Positions 21,209 through 33,660 of a stretch of 64,000 nt of DNA are shown piece by piece. How positions within the stretch are numbered: position 1 is the stretch's first letter; every line of letters begins with the position of its first letter. Both the position numbers and the translations under genes were made by a program. Source of the DNA: Schistosoma haematobium (Eukaryota > Platyhelminthes > Trematoda > Strigeidida > Schistosomatidae); contig NC_067196.1 of the NCBI RefSeq assembly GCF_000699445.3, positions 48,525,364-48,589,363 on the forward strand. Direction: 5' to 3'. The notes under the pieces were generated by a model. The model did no database searches. It worked only from the letters and a program-made list of their open reading frames with translations, and had not been told where the DNA came from.

Positions 21209-23919
21209 ATAATAATAATAATATATATTTCTGCATGCGCAGGTACACGCCATTTTTACAGGCATGATCTATAAATTACAACACTTGTTGGTTCACAAAA
21301 TGCTTCGCAACTTATTAAGTTTATAGTTGTTATAAAGTATACTCGTAAGACGCTTGATGTAAGTTTCTTCCAGACGTCAGAAGTTTCATAGCTGTGCCCT
21401 CAGAGCAAATTTCTGAAGAAGAAAAAAGGAACGAGAAACAGAAGAGCAGAAGGGCACATGGATATGAACGCCAAACGTTGCTTAACATTGTGTAGTAGAA
21501 AGGACAGAGGTATAATAAATTAGAATAAATTCATATTATCTCTTGTTAGAGTGAAATGAGGTCAGAGGCTCCATATTAGAGAATGTAGTGATAAAGAACA
21601 ATGAGTTGTGTCGTTTAACGAGTTGTAGTAAGCTCACATGAAGGAAAGGAAGTCAAGGCTGGTACAAGGAAAGCGGTTTATTAGAAGGGAGTGTGTATAT
21701 AGATGGTAACGTGTTAAGAATACCAATGATTATATCTTCTATTGTCTAATTTTTTCTTTCTCTTCTTTTTGTCCATCCGATGCCAGCCACACAATACTAG
21801 TGTAAAAGTCCGATTTAGCATGTTATAGGTTGTCTTAGTAGAATAGCTAATCCAGCATAATATTGGAAACGTGAGTCTGAGTGGTGAGCGTAGGAAAACA
21901 ATCTATATCACAGATTGATTGGCTTATTCTCAATCATGAGGAGCCTGATACATACAAAATGTTCTGCCCCCGCAAACACGGGTGGATTGAAGTTATCGCC
22001 CTCACCATCAATGCTTGCTGGTCAGTAACTCCACCCTCCCTCCTTTTGTGATGTTAGGCTCATTTAAGATTATTTTTGTATGTATGTCATACCTCACGCA
22101 ATCCTCTGTGTTCCACATCCTGTTGGAAAGCACTATTTTTATAAGTACCATTTTGCAAGCTTATCAGGCAGTTACAAGCTATGGACTGTGGGTAAGGCAC
22201 CGATGCAGTGCTTTTGTTGACTATAGTATAAAGTACAGTTTGCCAATCAGAGTATAAGCATCAAGAAGTGTATAATGTAGGATGGTTGTTTATTAAAGCA
22301 GGCGGAAAAGTATAGAAGTATATGAGTTGTAGATAAGGCAGAGAGTGGAGAAATAATATTAATTGCTAGTCAACATAGTGTGTAGAAGAGTAAAAAGTTA
22401 ATACAGGATAAACAGGAAGAAAATCACAGTAAATTGGTGCTGATGTTATTTTGTGTTGTCCTAACCAGTTGATTGGTAACAGGCTCCATAGATGCAAGAC
22501 AACTGGTAGTAGGCAATCGACTGTGTGGGCCTCTTGACTTTCTGAGGGTGGTAGTGAATGTACCTTAGCGACCGAGTTTACTTGAACAGTATCGATAGGT
22601 TCAGTGAGTTAACTGTCTACTTTGAGTGAAAAATTAGGGTGGAAAAAGTAACTAGTACAACTACAAAATAGGAAAAATAAGGCAAACTGAACTTGAAGTC
22701 CATTTTGGTCTAAACATGGAGAGAGCCTATGATGTCTGAGTGGGGTACAGATGTGTTTGTACATGCAAGATCAGTGCAAGTGAGGGCTTGATCAAGCAGT
22801 TTTACAAACGTATGTAGTTCAACTGCCATGCGAATTTCGGAGGGAAAACTGTTCCATATTATGGCATACTTGGTAAGGAAGAAGTTTTCCCGAGTTTTTG
22901 ATATGTACTTCTCAACCTCGACCGTGGATACTTTGTGACGAAGTTCGTATTCATGTGAATCTCTAGCAAAAACTATCTTACATGTTGAATAAGTAAGGTG
23001 TTTGAGTAGTTTGAAATAGAGAATCAAATCGGACCTAAGCCTTCTCTTCCAAAAGGGTGCTATTCCTAAGATTCGGCACCGGGAACTGTAGTCAGTGACT
23101 GAGTCAGTCTTCAGTATTTTGCGGATGAAGTCTCGTTGTATTCCTTCCACCTTTAGTATATCAGATAGGCGTAGGTTGGAAAATAAGAACGAGCAGTATT
23201 CAATGATAGGTCTTACACAAACTTTATAAAGAAGGATTTTAGATTCATTTTGATAGAAACTACGGAGAATGAAGCCAAGTAATTTCCGCATTTTAGATGC
23301 TTTGGCTGAGATGTGTTCAGAGAAATTAAGACTGTGTGATTAATGTACCCCTAGGTCAGTTACTGATGCCAGTCTGGGCAGTGTGTGATTGCTAAGTGTT
23401 AGTTTTATTCTAAGAGACATGTCTCCTATACATAACCAGTCGCATTTCTCTGTGTTCAGCTCTAACCTCCAGCGTTTGCACCAGTCGTCTACCATGTTGA
23501 GTTCATGTTGGATTGTTTGCATAGTGCTACGTACATCGCAAATGTCAGTTTTATAGATGACTTTTAAGTCATCGGCATAGAGGTAGGTCTTACCTGTGCT
23601 AAAGCACGTGCATATATTGTTGATGTAGATTATAAAGAGCAGTGGACCCAAGACACTACCCTGCACAACATCACTGGTTATTGGTCGAGGTGTAGACGTT
23701 GTAGAGTTAATCTTGGTTATTTGGTATCCGTTCGTAAGAAAAGACTTGATCCATTGCAAAAGGGGATTTATAATTTCAACTGACTTAAGCCTGTTGATTA
23801 GAAGATTATGAGCTACTCTATCGAAGGCTTTCTTAATATCGAATTATAGTATAACAACTAGTTTCGCGTATACGAGTAATCTTGTTAAAGAAGTCTATCA
23901 GGCATGTATTGCACGACCT
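21209..23919 (-). mobile_element. 5'-truncated CR1/Jockey-type LINE nested in the Boudicca relic
   Basis: The intact Boudicca sequence reads CTTAATT directly followed by GTGACTGGGG (43760-43785). Here those blocks are separated by 2.7 kb. The insert has a 3' tail of TATT-rich simple repeat (21209-21225, read on the minus strand), a 3' untranslated region of about 1.5 kb, and the C-terminal part of RT. Protein-coding parts are 22710-23291 and 23340-23759, the latter with the active site YADDLKV and VVQGSVLGPLLF. A single TAA separates them, and a frameshift lies near 23835. The 5' end is truncated within RT, as is typical for LINEs. Only a TT could be duplicated at the target. Confidence 0.87.
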
Positions 23920-24370
23920 TGTGACTGGGGATAATCTGCAACCAGAAAAAGAAGTTACACAAACTGATAAAGTAGTGTTTCCGTCTACTAGCCCCCGTTA
24001 GTGCGTGTCGATGGGTAAATTGTGATACTTTAGCAGGTGTATACCAATGACTGGCATAGAACCATCCGCAACAACGAAGATCCAGTGTATGGGTTTGCGT
24101 AAACCCATGTTAAGGTGCGCATACCGCTTATCATATGTGGTGTTCGGCTTTCCGTTTGCCGCCTTTAAGTTCGAAACTACTTCACGCAGTCAGTCGTTAG
24201 AATTTGCCAGAAGAATGCTCACTTCTGCACCAGTGTCAACGAGGTAGCATACTTTCCTAACCACACCAGTGATGTATAACAGACAGCTGTGTTCGCCCGC
24301 TACAGTTGCTTTTGACGCGTGTCGGCTGGGAAGCATCCCAAAACGTTCTTCTTGTCGATTAGTTTAATGC

Positions 24371-24819
24371 TACCTACGGCTTCTGGTGAATTCCACCAAG
24401 TAGTTCAAATTGTTGTGAAAAGTACAGAAAGTGGTATCGCTTTACAAGTTTCTGTGTCCACTAAAAAACAAGGAACCAATATCTTCTGTCAAGTTTTTAT
24501 GTTTACACGTAAAAACAAAGTGAAAGAAGTATTCATAACTTAGTGTGATATGCTATTTTTATTCCTTTGGAATACATGAAGTGTCCAGCCCGACGATTTC
24601 GAGTAAGTAGGTTAGACCATTGAAGTTTATGACCTATTTCAAGACTTGATTACTCGTTAACAATAAGAGTTAAACTTGAAATTCAGTTAATTGTACCATG
24701 CCTTTCATGTCTGGGTATTCTTTCAAATTTTTTTGTACAGACTGTGCTTAAGAGGTTGTTTTGGAAAATCACCAGTATTCCTTAGCATTCCAGAAGTCAT
24801 TAGACGGACAATTATGAGG
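24371..24819. other. No recognised feature
   Basis: AT-rich sequence between the Boudicca relic and the next LINE remnant. A 74-codon plus-strand frame at 24319-24543 has no domain signature and mostly lies antisense to the relic. Confidence 0.5.
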
Positions 24820-26300
24820 CACTAGTAATACGTATAAGAAATCAAGCAAACCATATTAATCCTTGCAGCTTGTAGTAATGTGAATTTCCAAACTAGCTCG
24901 GACTTAATCAACATAAGATGCTGAAGTGACGTGTTCTGGTAGAGAATTTTATTAATCCAACACTTTGTGTGAGAAACAGAGCCCCAGTCGTAGAAAATTT
25001 GATCTCGATCTTTGAACTTTCTTAAAATATCCTCCCAGATAATCGATTGTAGATTGGAGGACAAGATGAGGCATATTCATGCTCAACTCATCGCTTGGTA
25101 TACCGTAGGCCAATATTATGTAGTAATATAGTGGAAATAGTTCACGGTTCCTCACTCTGTCTTCACAAGGTAGACCTCTATAACCGTTCACCATTTCAGT
25201 CTCTTACTGCTGTACCTGTTATAGCATGTCTGCGCTTTACTCGCTGCATGAAACCGATGTTCTCATTACGGTCTCATTAATATCGAATGTAAGGACCTAG
25301 ATATTTTTTCGTATGAATGAATATGACTTAGGAATAGCTTATAAGGCCCTGAAATCTTTGTCTGTGTTAGCCTTACAGTTATCTCTAATTCTGAAGTCGT
25401 TGCTAAGTATGACTACTAGATCATTACAATTCATTGCTTTAGATAACACCACCTCTCTTAGTTTATAGTGAATATAGGTCATAGCAATTATACATATACG
25501 TTACTAAAATCTTTTCAGTATTAATTCCTAATATCTACCTCTTCATCCACCTAACTAGCGAATTCAAGTCTTCCGCCAGTATTATTCTATCAGTCATGCG
25601 TTGTATAGGTTCACGAATGCCACAGAAAAGTGAAACATGACTTTTACTCAGTTAGTATATCATTTACATGCAGAAAAAAGGGGTCTAAGGTTTGTACCTT
25701 GCGGAACTTCACTCTTCACCGATTTTCAAACTGTTTAGACCGTGTTTACTCATAGCCGTCGCCTTTTATTATTTAGAAAATCAGTTATTTAACTTATAAC
25801 CCCTTGACAGTTTCCTAAATGTTCTAGTTTTAGTTTAAGAGGTAAGTGAGAGACTATGTGGAAGGCTTTAATCGTATCTGAGGAAACTGGTTAAATGTAA
25901 ATCATGATCGTTCCATCGATGAGCTAATATCTGTTGATCAAACTGTCGCTGCGGCATACTCTCGGATGGTCAATTTGTCAGAAGTACTAACCATGAGTGA
26001 CAAGACGAAATGATCAGTACCAGCCTACGGTGGGAGGATAGCCGTAGAAGTGATATCCTCAGTTGTATGAGTGATTACTTAATCTAACAAAGACCACTCT
26101 TGTTTCGAAATGAAACTTGTGAGCTTAGATATATCTCGCAGTCATCGAAAGTCTCCTGTCAAACAATTTTTAGATTAAATGGTGGCATATCTGCCTAACT
26201 AATGTCGTGTGCATTGAAACCTAATATCAGCGATGTTTTATATTTACTTCATAGATGGATGTGGTTCAAGATAAGATCATCAACTAGACAGATTGGATAG
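24820..26300 (-). mobile_element. Heavily decayed CR1/Jockey-type LINE
   Basis: Minus-strand fragments in LINE order can be read through many stops: a motif-A-like segment (DTIKAFHIVSH, near 25880), SEVPQGTNLRPLFF (motif B, near 25690), DLNSLVRWMKR (near 25560), and a C-terminal block YRGLPCEDRVRNRELFPLYY in 24952-25194. Together they show an old, inactive copy. The left boundary is clearer than the right one. Confidence 0.65.
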
Positions 26301-27916
26301 CGAAAGTTCTCATCAAGTAGGAATGTTAAGCTTCCAAAAGTGAGTTTATAGCTCGTAACCTAATAAGTCTCACCATCACGAAACTCATGGACAGAAAAAA
26401 GTATGTTCAGATTTTAAATTCTGTATGTAGGGACCTTATTCATCCTTCTATATCTACTCCAATCAAGTACACGTGCCATGTTACTACTAGGGTAACGCCA
26501 TATTAATGAACTAAACAAACGTCTATCGTGGCAAACACCCCTAGTAACTGAGACTTATTTTATAGATCACCAGCGTTTGCGCATAAAGTCAAAGGGCATG
26601 ATCTATACGAGGAGGTGAGATTGTCTCATTAATCCTCGTTTTTTTTAGGCAATGATCTGTACTTACTCGCTGTATACGTTAAACTTTCTTTTTTTGCTGC
26701 TAAACTAAAAGTGACTCACTCATTCATGTTTTTCACGAAAAAGCTATATTTCATTGGTAGTCCAAAAAGACACAGACAAACAATTAGTATGAGCTGTCAT
26801 GAAATCTTTCATCACATTTTACTCAAAGTGTGATTATTTATATTGGTCACAACCCTAACTTAAGTCTGGCTTTACACAAACATATACTTAAGTTCTCAGC
26901 GTTGTTCGTGATCCTTGAATATTGCAACTTAGTTTGCTAAACGTCTAGGGATATTGACTAGGAAAAATAAGGGTGTTCAAATAAGGTTCACTATGGCTCT
27001 TTCGAGGTATTCTGGTAACAGAGATTGTCATTGATGATTTCATCAACTCAGGTTAAAAACTTTGTGGATTAGGTTTACTAAATTAAACGCAGCATTCGCT
27101 TCCTAGACCTGGCTACTTACAAACCCACTAAACGAAGAATCTTTTCATCGTCTTGTCCATAGACTTCTGGTTGAGATAGAGCCACCGGAAATCGACGTAT
27201 TAGGTCTTACTCTCATGTCCGTATTATCTCATTTTTCAGGATAGGTCGACAAAAGAATCGATTATGCCCGTGACCCTACGACCACTTTCAGGAGTCCATA
27301 TGGTCAATATTCGACATTTTGTACAGTGCTTCTGCCTATTTTTAACAACATTTCGATCCAAACATTTTTTAGGTTATCTAGTAAGATGTTACAGATAAAT
27401 TTTATCCCCATTTTCAAATCATGTGCGTGCCTAATTCGATTCACGAATCTGACGACCACAGTGTGTAAATCAACCAGAATTCACCATCTTCAAGTTCAGG
27501 CCAGGGTACTACACCTTGAGTTTGGATTTCCACCATCGCTTTATTGACAAGTCCAAGCACATAGGAACTAATGAGAGTTAAACGAGTGGTGCGAGTCATA
27601 CTTAAGTACGCGATAACATGGGGTCACAACGAGTCGTTCACTCTCCAAAAGTACAGAAATTCATAATGCAATCTTTCAAGGTCTAGCACTGTGCACACGC
27701 AAATCGTTTCTCTCGTTCTAGAATGCGATTTTACGGGTAAACCGTTGCTTATAATCATGAATAACATAAATTAAACAAAAATTATGTTTCTGACCAACCC
27801 ATGACTAGCAAATTTGAAAAGGATTTATGGGTCTTTCGATGGTATGACATGTAGTGACACTGGACACTAACCACATGACCTTTAATGTCGAGCATGAAAT
27901 TACTGAAAAGATTAAT
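26301..27916. other. Mostly unassigned; possible LINE traces
   Basis: A plus-strand stretch at about 26850-27060 gives LEYCNLVC and similar words, like the C-terminal part of LINE RTs, but with too many stops to be sure. Nothing else is recognised. Confidence 0.35.
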
Positions 27917-28250
27917 ATTCAACAATGGACACGAAGAAGAGGTTAGCTATGGAGAACGCGGGGATATTAATTCAATTCATCGTATGACATGGCTCAGCCT
28001 TGCAGACGTGGTCATTCTTGTGTAACTTATCTCCTTTACTCATATTAAATATAACGTTCTATCTCCAGCCTAAATTTGCTCTCCATCATATATTGGTGAT
28101 GATTACGATAGGAAGATTCAGTGTAGACGATGTGGCTTTCACGTAAGATCTTGTAGACTAAGTAGTCACGCCATGACTCATCTAAAATCTTAGGATTAGA
28201 TCTATTATTAGAGCGGTACTAATAACGAAGTAGATCATAATTTTACAGAA
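27917..28250 (+). repeat. Unclassified ~330-bp interspersed repeat, copy A
   Basis: It aligns with 32361-32711 in direct orientation. Shared blocks include GTTCTATCTC, CTCCATCAT, GTGTAGACGATG, CACGTAAGATC and TATTATTAGAGC. The copies are clearly diverged, with small indels. I see no protein coding and no obvious LTR ends. Confidence 0.65.
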
Positions 28251-29799
28251 TTTTTATCTTATTTTCAACAGTTTTCTCAGTTGTATGTAGGATTCACAAA
28301 TATGGTATTTTCCAGTGAATCCGATAGGATGAAATCGGCAATTAACATGCACATCAATGTTGACATAGTCTTTGACCTCATGGAGAGGATGTCAAACAAT
28401 CACAAGTTCGGAGGTCAGTTAACAAGAAGAGTCAATCCTAATCCGAAATGTACATGAAAACAGAACCTACAAAGACAGCCGACCACGCGCACTGTAATTT
28501 GGATGCACTTACTTAAAACTTCTGGCATACCTAGAAAGCCCGCTTCTATACGAGTTAAGCACAAAGGGTGTTGTCTAGAATTACAATGAAAGCCCAACAA
28601 TTGAACTACCTAGCTTGAGAAACTCAGTACTATCAAATGAATATGAATATGTTTCGGAATGTCCACAAATGGACCACAAAGCTAATTACTCTGAGTCTCA
28701 CGAGAAATTCCTGGAAATACTTTGTACATACCGCATGGAATGAAAGTGACTGATAAATAACATGAAGATGACCTACAGTCTCATAAGCTTACTTGGTAAC
28801 CATTTAAACATCTGAGTAGCTTTGGTCTTAACAAAGGAGTGAATACAGACAATTTGGAAGTAAAACATAACCAGTTATATTCTAACCAGGTAGTCGAGTC
28901 TTCTAATTGTTTACCTTTCGGAATGGTCGAGGCAAACTTCAGAGATATTTCCCACAGTTAATCCTTAATTTCAAGCGATCAATAATGTCCACCCAAATGC
29001 AAATAAGAATCTTATATCACGTATATTTGAGGAGATAGTTAACACAGACTTAATCCGTATATAATGTCTGCAATCCTTCATAAACTTTATGATCTGGTTT
29101 AGTTTTTCCACTCTCTGCTGTTTAACATAAATTGATATGTAATTTTAACCATAAACTTTCTACTACAATTTGTATAACAATGCTGTTATCTAAAAACACT
29201 ACTTTTTATTACTTTCAAATCAACTATCACAATGGGAGATCCCTAATATAACAGTTAGGAATGCATAATAACAGATCGAAGTTTTATCTACCAGCCGATT
29301 ACATACATGATATTACCTTGGATTATACGCTAATCCAAACTGGATTTATAGTAATTTAAGAGGGCTCGTTAGAAATGTTGGAGTGATTTCATAAAAACAA
29401 TTCAGCATCATACAACTAAATTAAACAATGAAATCAAATCCCAATAAGTGGCAAATAATAAAGTTTTGATCAAAAATGACTTAGAAATGTGAAAACACAG
29501 GTACATAGGTCCCGGACAAATCTAACGCACAAAGCACGAGAAAAACCTAAGAAACAACAATCCCGTCAATTAAAACACTGCGGAACCTTTAGAGACATTC
29601 CTCTTTGAAAAAACGGATGAGAACGTCCAGACTTACAATTAACCTAATACTTGAAATTTCTTATCCTAAATATTGTAAAAATGAACGACATTTTGTGATC
29701 TACAAAATGAAGGACTGATTAATGGAGCGGTTATCCTTTGAAAATCACTCGGTAAATCTGTTGTCTATGAAACAGTATAGCTCTGTTTGTTAACATGGG
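28251..29799. other. No recognised feature
   Basis: AT-rich DNA of about 1.5 kb. The longest open frames are about 60 codons and show no motifs. Confidence 0.5.
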
Positions 29800-32352
29800 A
29801 CGAAAATATGCTGTGGAAACTATGCTTTGAAAGCATACTTAGGACCTTAGAGATAAACAGTTGGCAGCAACATGTACACTTGCCTACACAAAATTACTGA
29901 CTTGATATTTTATCATAATGTCACACCAACATGCATTGTGGTTGGAGAAAAGTTTCACAACAGCGATCATAAAATAGACCACTGCACTCTTCCGATTCTT
30001 GCCAAGTGCAACAAATTAAATACATTAAATACGCATTTCCAATATGGTGAATATTCAAACGCTGACTAAGACAACTTTCAATTTCTAATAAAGCACTCTG
30101 ACTGGAGCAGTTTCTTTACCAGTGATAACCTCTTAGAAACATTAGAAATATTCAAACCACCACAAAATCTGCACTAGACACTACCATCTCCTCTAAAATT
30201 GCTTTTAAACCAATCACTTCCCATATCAACCAAAAGACTAGGGCTAAACTGCGAAGACTAAAAAGGACGTACTATATATCAAAGGACTCCCGTGCCCTGC
30301 ACCCGATATACTCTGTACTTAAAGAAGTTCAATATCAACACAACAAACATAAGCAGGCAGAAGAACGTACTGCACTCACTGCTGTATCTAAAGCCCAAAA
30401 TTTATGTCGTCTCCTTGCAAAACGTATAAGAAAGAACACAGGTCACAACATTCACTCTTTACTGCACGATGGTGTGACGTATAATGATCAAACCGTCATA
30501 TGTTAACTATTAAGTGAATGGTTTTCCCACAACGGGAACACATCTTATACCCCAGGTATTAACATAAAGTGCATCAGCAAAAATTATCTTAACACCACAA
30601 ACTTTGATAATAGGAGTATAAATAACGCCATCAAAACCCCTAAACCAAATGCGAGTTCTAGTGACGATGACATCCCATCAATCCTTTATAAAATGTCAGG
30701 ACCGGACATACAGACGCTACTACTCAAAATATGCACATTATCTTTAGAGACAAGTACATATCCCGAAACCTGAAAGGTAACGTATGTTCTTCCCAAACAC
30801 AAATCCGAACCGAGAAACTTGGTCGAAAACTACAGACCCATAAATATTACTCCAGTTATATCACGCATAATGGAAAAAGTGACACAAAATCAACTATCTG
30901 ATCACCTACTTGAGGTAGATCTAATAGACCCGTCACAACGCGGCTTCATTAGAACAAAGTCGTGCAGTACATGCCTGATAGACTTCTTTAACAAGGTTAC
31001 TCGTATACGCGAAACTAGTTGTTATACTATAATTCGATATTAAGAAAGCCTTCGATAGAGTATCTCATAATCTTCTAATCAACAGGCTTAAGTCAGTTGA
31101 AATTATAAATCCCCTTTTGCAATGGATCAAGTCTTTTCTTACGAACGGATACCAAATAACCAAGATTAACTCTACAACGTCTACACCTCGACCAATAACC
31201 AGTGATGTTGTGCAGGGTAGTGTCTTGGGTCCACTGCTCTTTATAATCTACATCAACAATATATGCACGTGCTTTAGCACAGGTAAGACCTACCTCTATG
31301 CCGATGACTTAAAAGTCATCTATAAAACTGACATTTGCGATGTACGTAGCACTATGCAAACAATCCAACATGAACTCAACATGGTAGACGACTGGTGCAA
31401 ACGCTGGAGGTTAGAGCTGAACACAGAGAAATGCGACTGGTTATGTATAGGAGACATGTCTCTTAGAATAAAACTAACACTTAGCAATCACACACTGCCC
31501 AGACTGGCATCAGTAACTGACCTAGGGGTACATTAATCACACAGTCTTAATTTCTCTGAACACATCTCAGCCAAAGCATCTAAAATGCGGAAATTACTTG
31601 GCTTCATTCTCCGTAGTTTCTATCAAAATGAATCTAAAATCCTTCTTTATAAAGTTTGTGTAAGACCTATCATTGAATACTGCTCGTTCTTATTTTCCAA
31701 CCTACGCCTATCTGATATACTAAAGGTGGAAGGAATACAACGAGACTTCATCCGCAAAATACTGAAGACTGACTCAGTCACTGACTACAGTTCCCGGTGC
31801 CGAATCTTAGGAATAGCACCCTTTTGGAAGAGAAGGCTTAGGTCCGATTTGATTCTCTATTTCAAACTACTCAAACACCTTACTTATTCAACATGTAAGA
31901 TAGTTTTTGCTAGAGATTCACATGAATACGAACTTCGTCACAAAGTATCCACGGTCGAGGTTGAGAAATACAGGGGAAACTTCTTCCTCATGAAGTATGG
32001 ATTAATAAGGAACAGTCTTCTTTGTGCAATATGCTAGGAAAATGGATTACATCCATTTGTACGACTTATTGATCAACTCTCTTGCAAAAATCTAGCACAA
32101 ACGAACACATCTGCGTCCCGCACAGACATTATAGGCTCTCTACACGTATGGGCGAAATTGCTTTATTTTCCTACTTTGTATTTGTATTAGATATTTTTTC
32201 TTCGCTGATTTTTTTACTTGAGGTAGACAGGTAACTCACTGGACCTAACGATTTTCGGTCGCTAAGAGACGCTCACCACTGCCCTAAAAAGTCAAAAGAA
32301 CCGCACGATCGACTTCCTACTACCAAGTGGTCTTGCATCTATTGAACCTGTA
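29800..32352 (+). mobile_element. CR1/Jockey-type LINE, same family as 21209-23919
   Basis: Plus-strand copy. At 29872-30069 lies the end of an endonuclease-like domain with a SDHKI motif. The linker follows (30150-30480), then RT: ENYRPINITPVISRIMEK (30820-30875), SQRGFIRTKSCS, and after a frameshift near 31030, FDIKKAFDRVSH. In 31117-31536 come GSVLGPLLF and YADDLKV, and the C-terminal region is 31585-32037. Stops interrupt it at about 30503 and 30771, and TAA follows codon VH at 31534-31536. The 3' untranslated homology continues to about 32352, then ends at the unclassified repeat. It extends about 1.1 kb further 5' than the nested copy. Confidence 0.85.
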
Positions 32353-32360
32353 GTGGCATT

Positions 32361-32711
32361 GAGAAATAGATATTCAACATTTAACACGAAAAAAACCCGA
32401 CGATGAAGAGGGCAGGAAGAACTAATTGAATTAATTCGAGTTGATCGGATAGCATGACTCGACCTTGGAGGCGTGGACACTGCTGAATGTTATCCTATAT
32501 CTTTTATTTATGTTAAATATACCGTTCTATCTCTAGCCTAAGCTTGTTCTCCATCATGTATTGGTAATTGTTAAGATACAGTGAGTTGGTGTAGACGATG
32601 ATGTGACTTCCACGTAAGATCATATAGATTAGACAGTTATATCATGACAAATCTAAAATTTTAGGATTAAGTCTATTATTAGAGCAGTACTAATATCATA
32701 GTAGACCATAA
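32361..32711 (+). repeat. Unclassified ~330-bp interspersed repeat, copy B
   Basis: Diverged direct repeat of 27917-28250. It is wedged between the LINE 3' region and the BEL/Pao integrase remnant. Confidence 0.65.
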
Positions 32712-33660
32712 TCCAACAAATCAACGAGAATGATGATAGAGGACCGTGTTTATTGCAAAGAGAGAAATGCCCGTCCTATCCAACAACTAGTGACACCCTT
32801 ACTGTCGATCGAAATACGGGATGGTGACTATCAGTTCTTATCAGTTGGGGTAGATTACTTTGAACACTCCATGCCAAAACAAGATAGAAGTATTGAGAAA
32901 CACTATAGTTGCGTACTTATTTGTCTAAGATTGAGAGCTGTGCATTTGGAAGTGATACAAATTTTTACCACAGACTCGCTTATCATGGCACTAATGAGAT
33001 CTGTCAGTGGAGGAGGCTATCTAAGAGAGGTACACAGTGATGATGGGCCAAATCTGATAGAGACAGAACACCAACTATGAAAGTTCCACCAAGGTTAGGC
33101 ATATGTTTTAACTTGCTCGAGAAGAGGGTTGACTGGCATTTCAATCCTCCGGCCGCTAGTCACTGTGAGAAGTTCGGGATAACATAAGTCGATCTATACG
33201 TAAAATATTAAGTGCCCACGTAAAGAAACAACCTTTAACAGACGGGTGTTACCAAACTTTTATGATGACAGCTGGGTGTATTGTTAACAATCGACCTCTG
33301 GTTGTTATCATGGACGACTTGAATGATCTTGAGGCCATTTTGTTGCTGCTGCGAGAGAATGAAACAGGATTCTGAAATTCTGTATAACGACAGGTATTCT
33401 AAAAGATGGAGGAAAGCGAATTATTTGGCACAAGTATTACTGAGGGGGTGATCCAAGGAGTAGGATAGAATAACTTGGTTGTGAGATGTTTTGATTTCAC
33501 ATAGAGGAGCAAATCACTTTTGGGTCTAGTGCAGCAAGTGAGTCCCAATAAGGATGGATTGGTAGGACAAGTAGAGTTGAAGACAAGAAGAAGAAGAATC
33601 TGAGTAAGAGTTATTCAAAAACTGTGTCTTTTAAAGGCTGTAGATGGTTTTTAACTACTC
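32712..33660 (+). mobile_element. BEL/Pao-type retrotransposon remnant (integrase)
   Basis: The open segment 32730-33080 encodes an integrase core of BEL/Pao type: FLSVGVDYFEHSMPKQ (first catalytic Asp), LRAVHLEVIQIFTTDSL, then REVHSDDGPN, where SDNG is usual at the second Asp. Through stops, the sequence continues with WHFNPPAASH (33138-33165, where the glutamate region has decayed), IVNNRPLVV, DRYSKRWRKANYLAQV (near 33400) and VSPNKDGLVGQVELKTR (near 33540). This order is characteristic of BEL/Pao elements; the schistosome family Sinbad is a plausible relative. No LTRs were found. Confidence 0.8.

Larger units (their letters stand above)
18957..24370 (-). mobile_element. Decayed Boudicca/CsRn1-like Gypsy element split by a LINE
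   Basis: Sequence homologous to the element at 40226-45464 lies in the same orientation. The parts are a degenerate LTR (18957-19269), integrase to RT (about 19270-21208), then, after the LINE insertion, the protease end of gag-pol (23920 to about 24370). The untranslated region next to the 3' LTR is deleted (join near 19270), as is about 500 bp covering part of integrase and RNase H (join near 20010-20040). The RT active site reads YVTD rather than YVDD. The protease site keeps an intact DTGAEVS motif (Asp codon at 24235-24237). No right LTR or complete gag is present. Confidence 0.82.
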
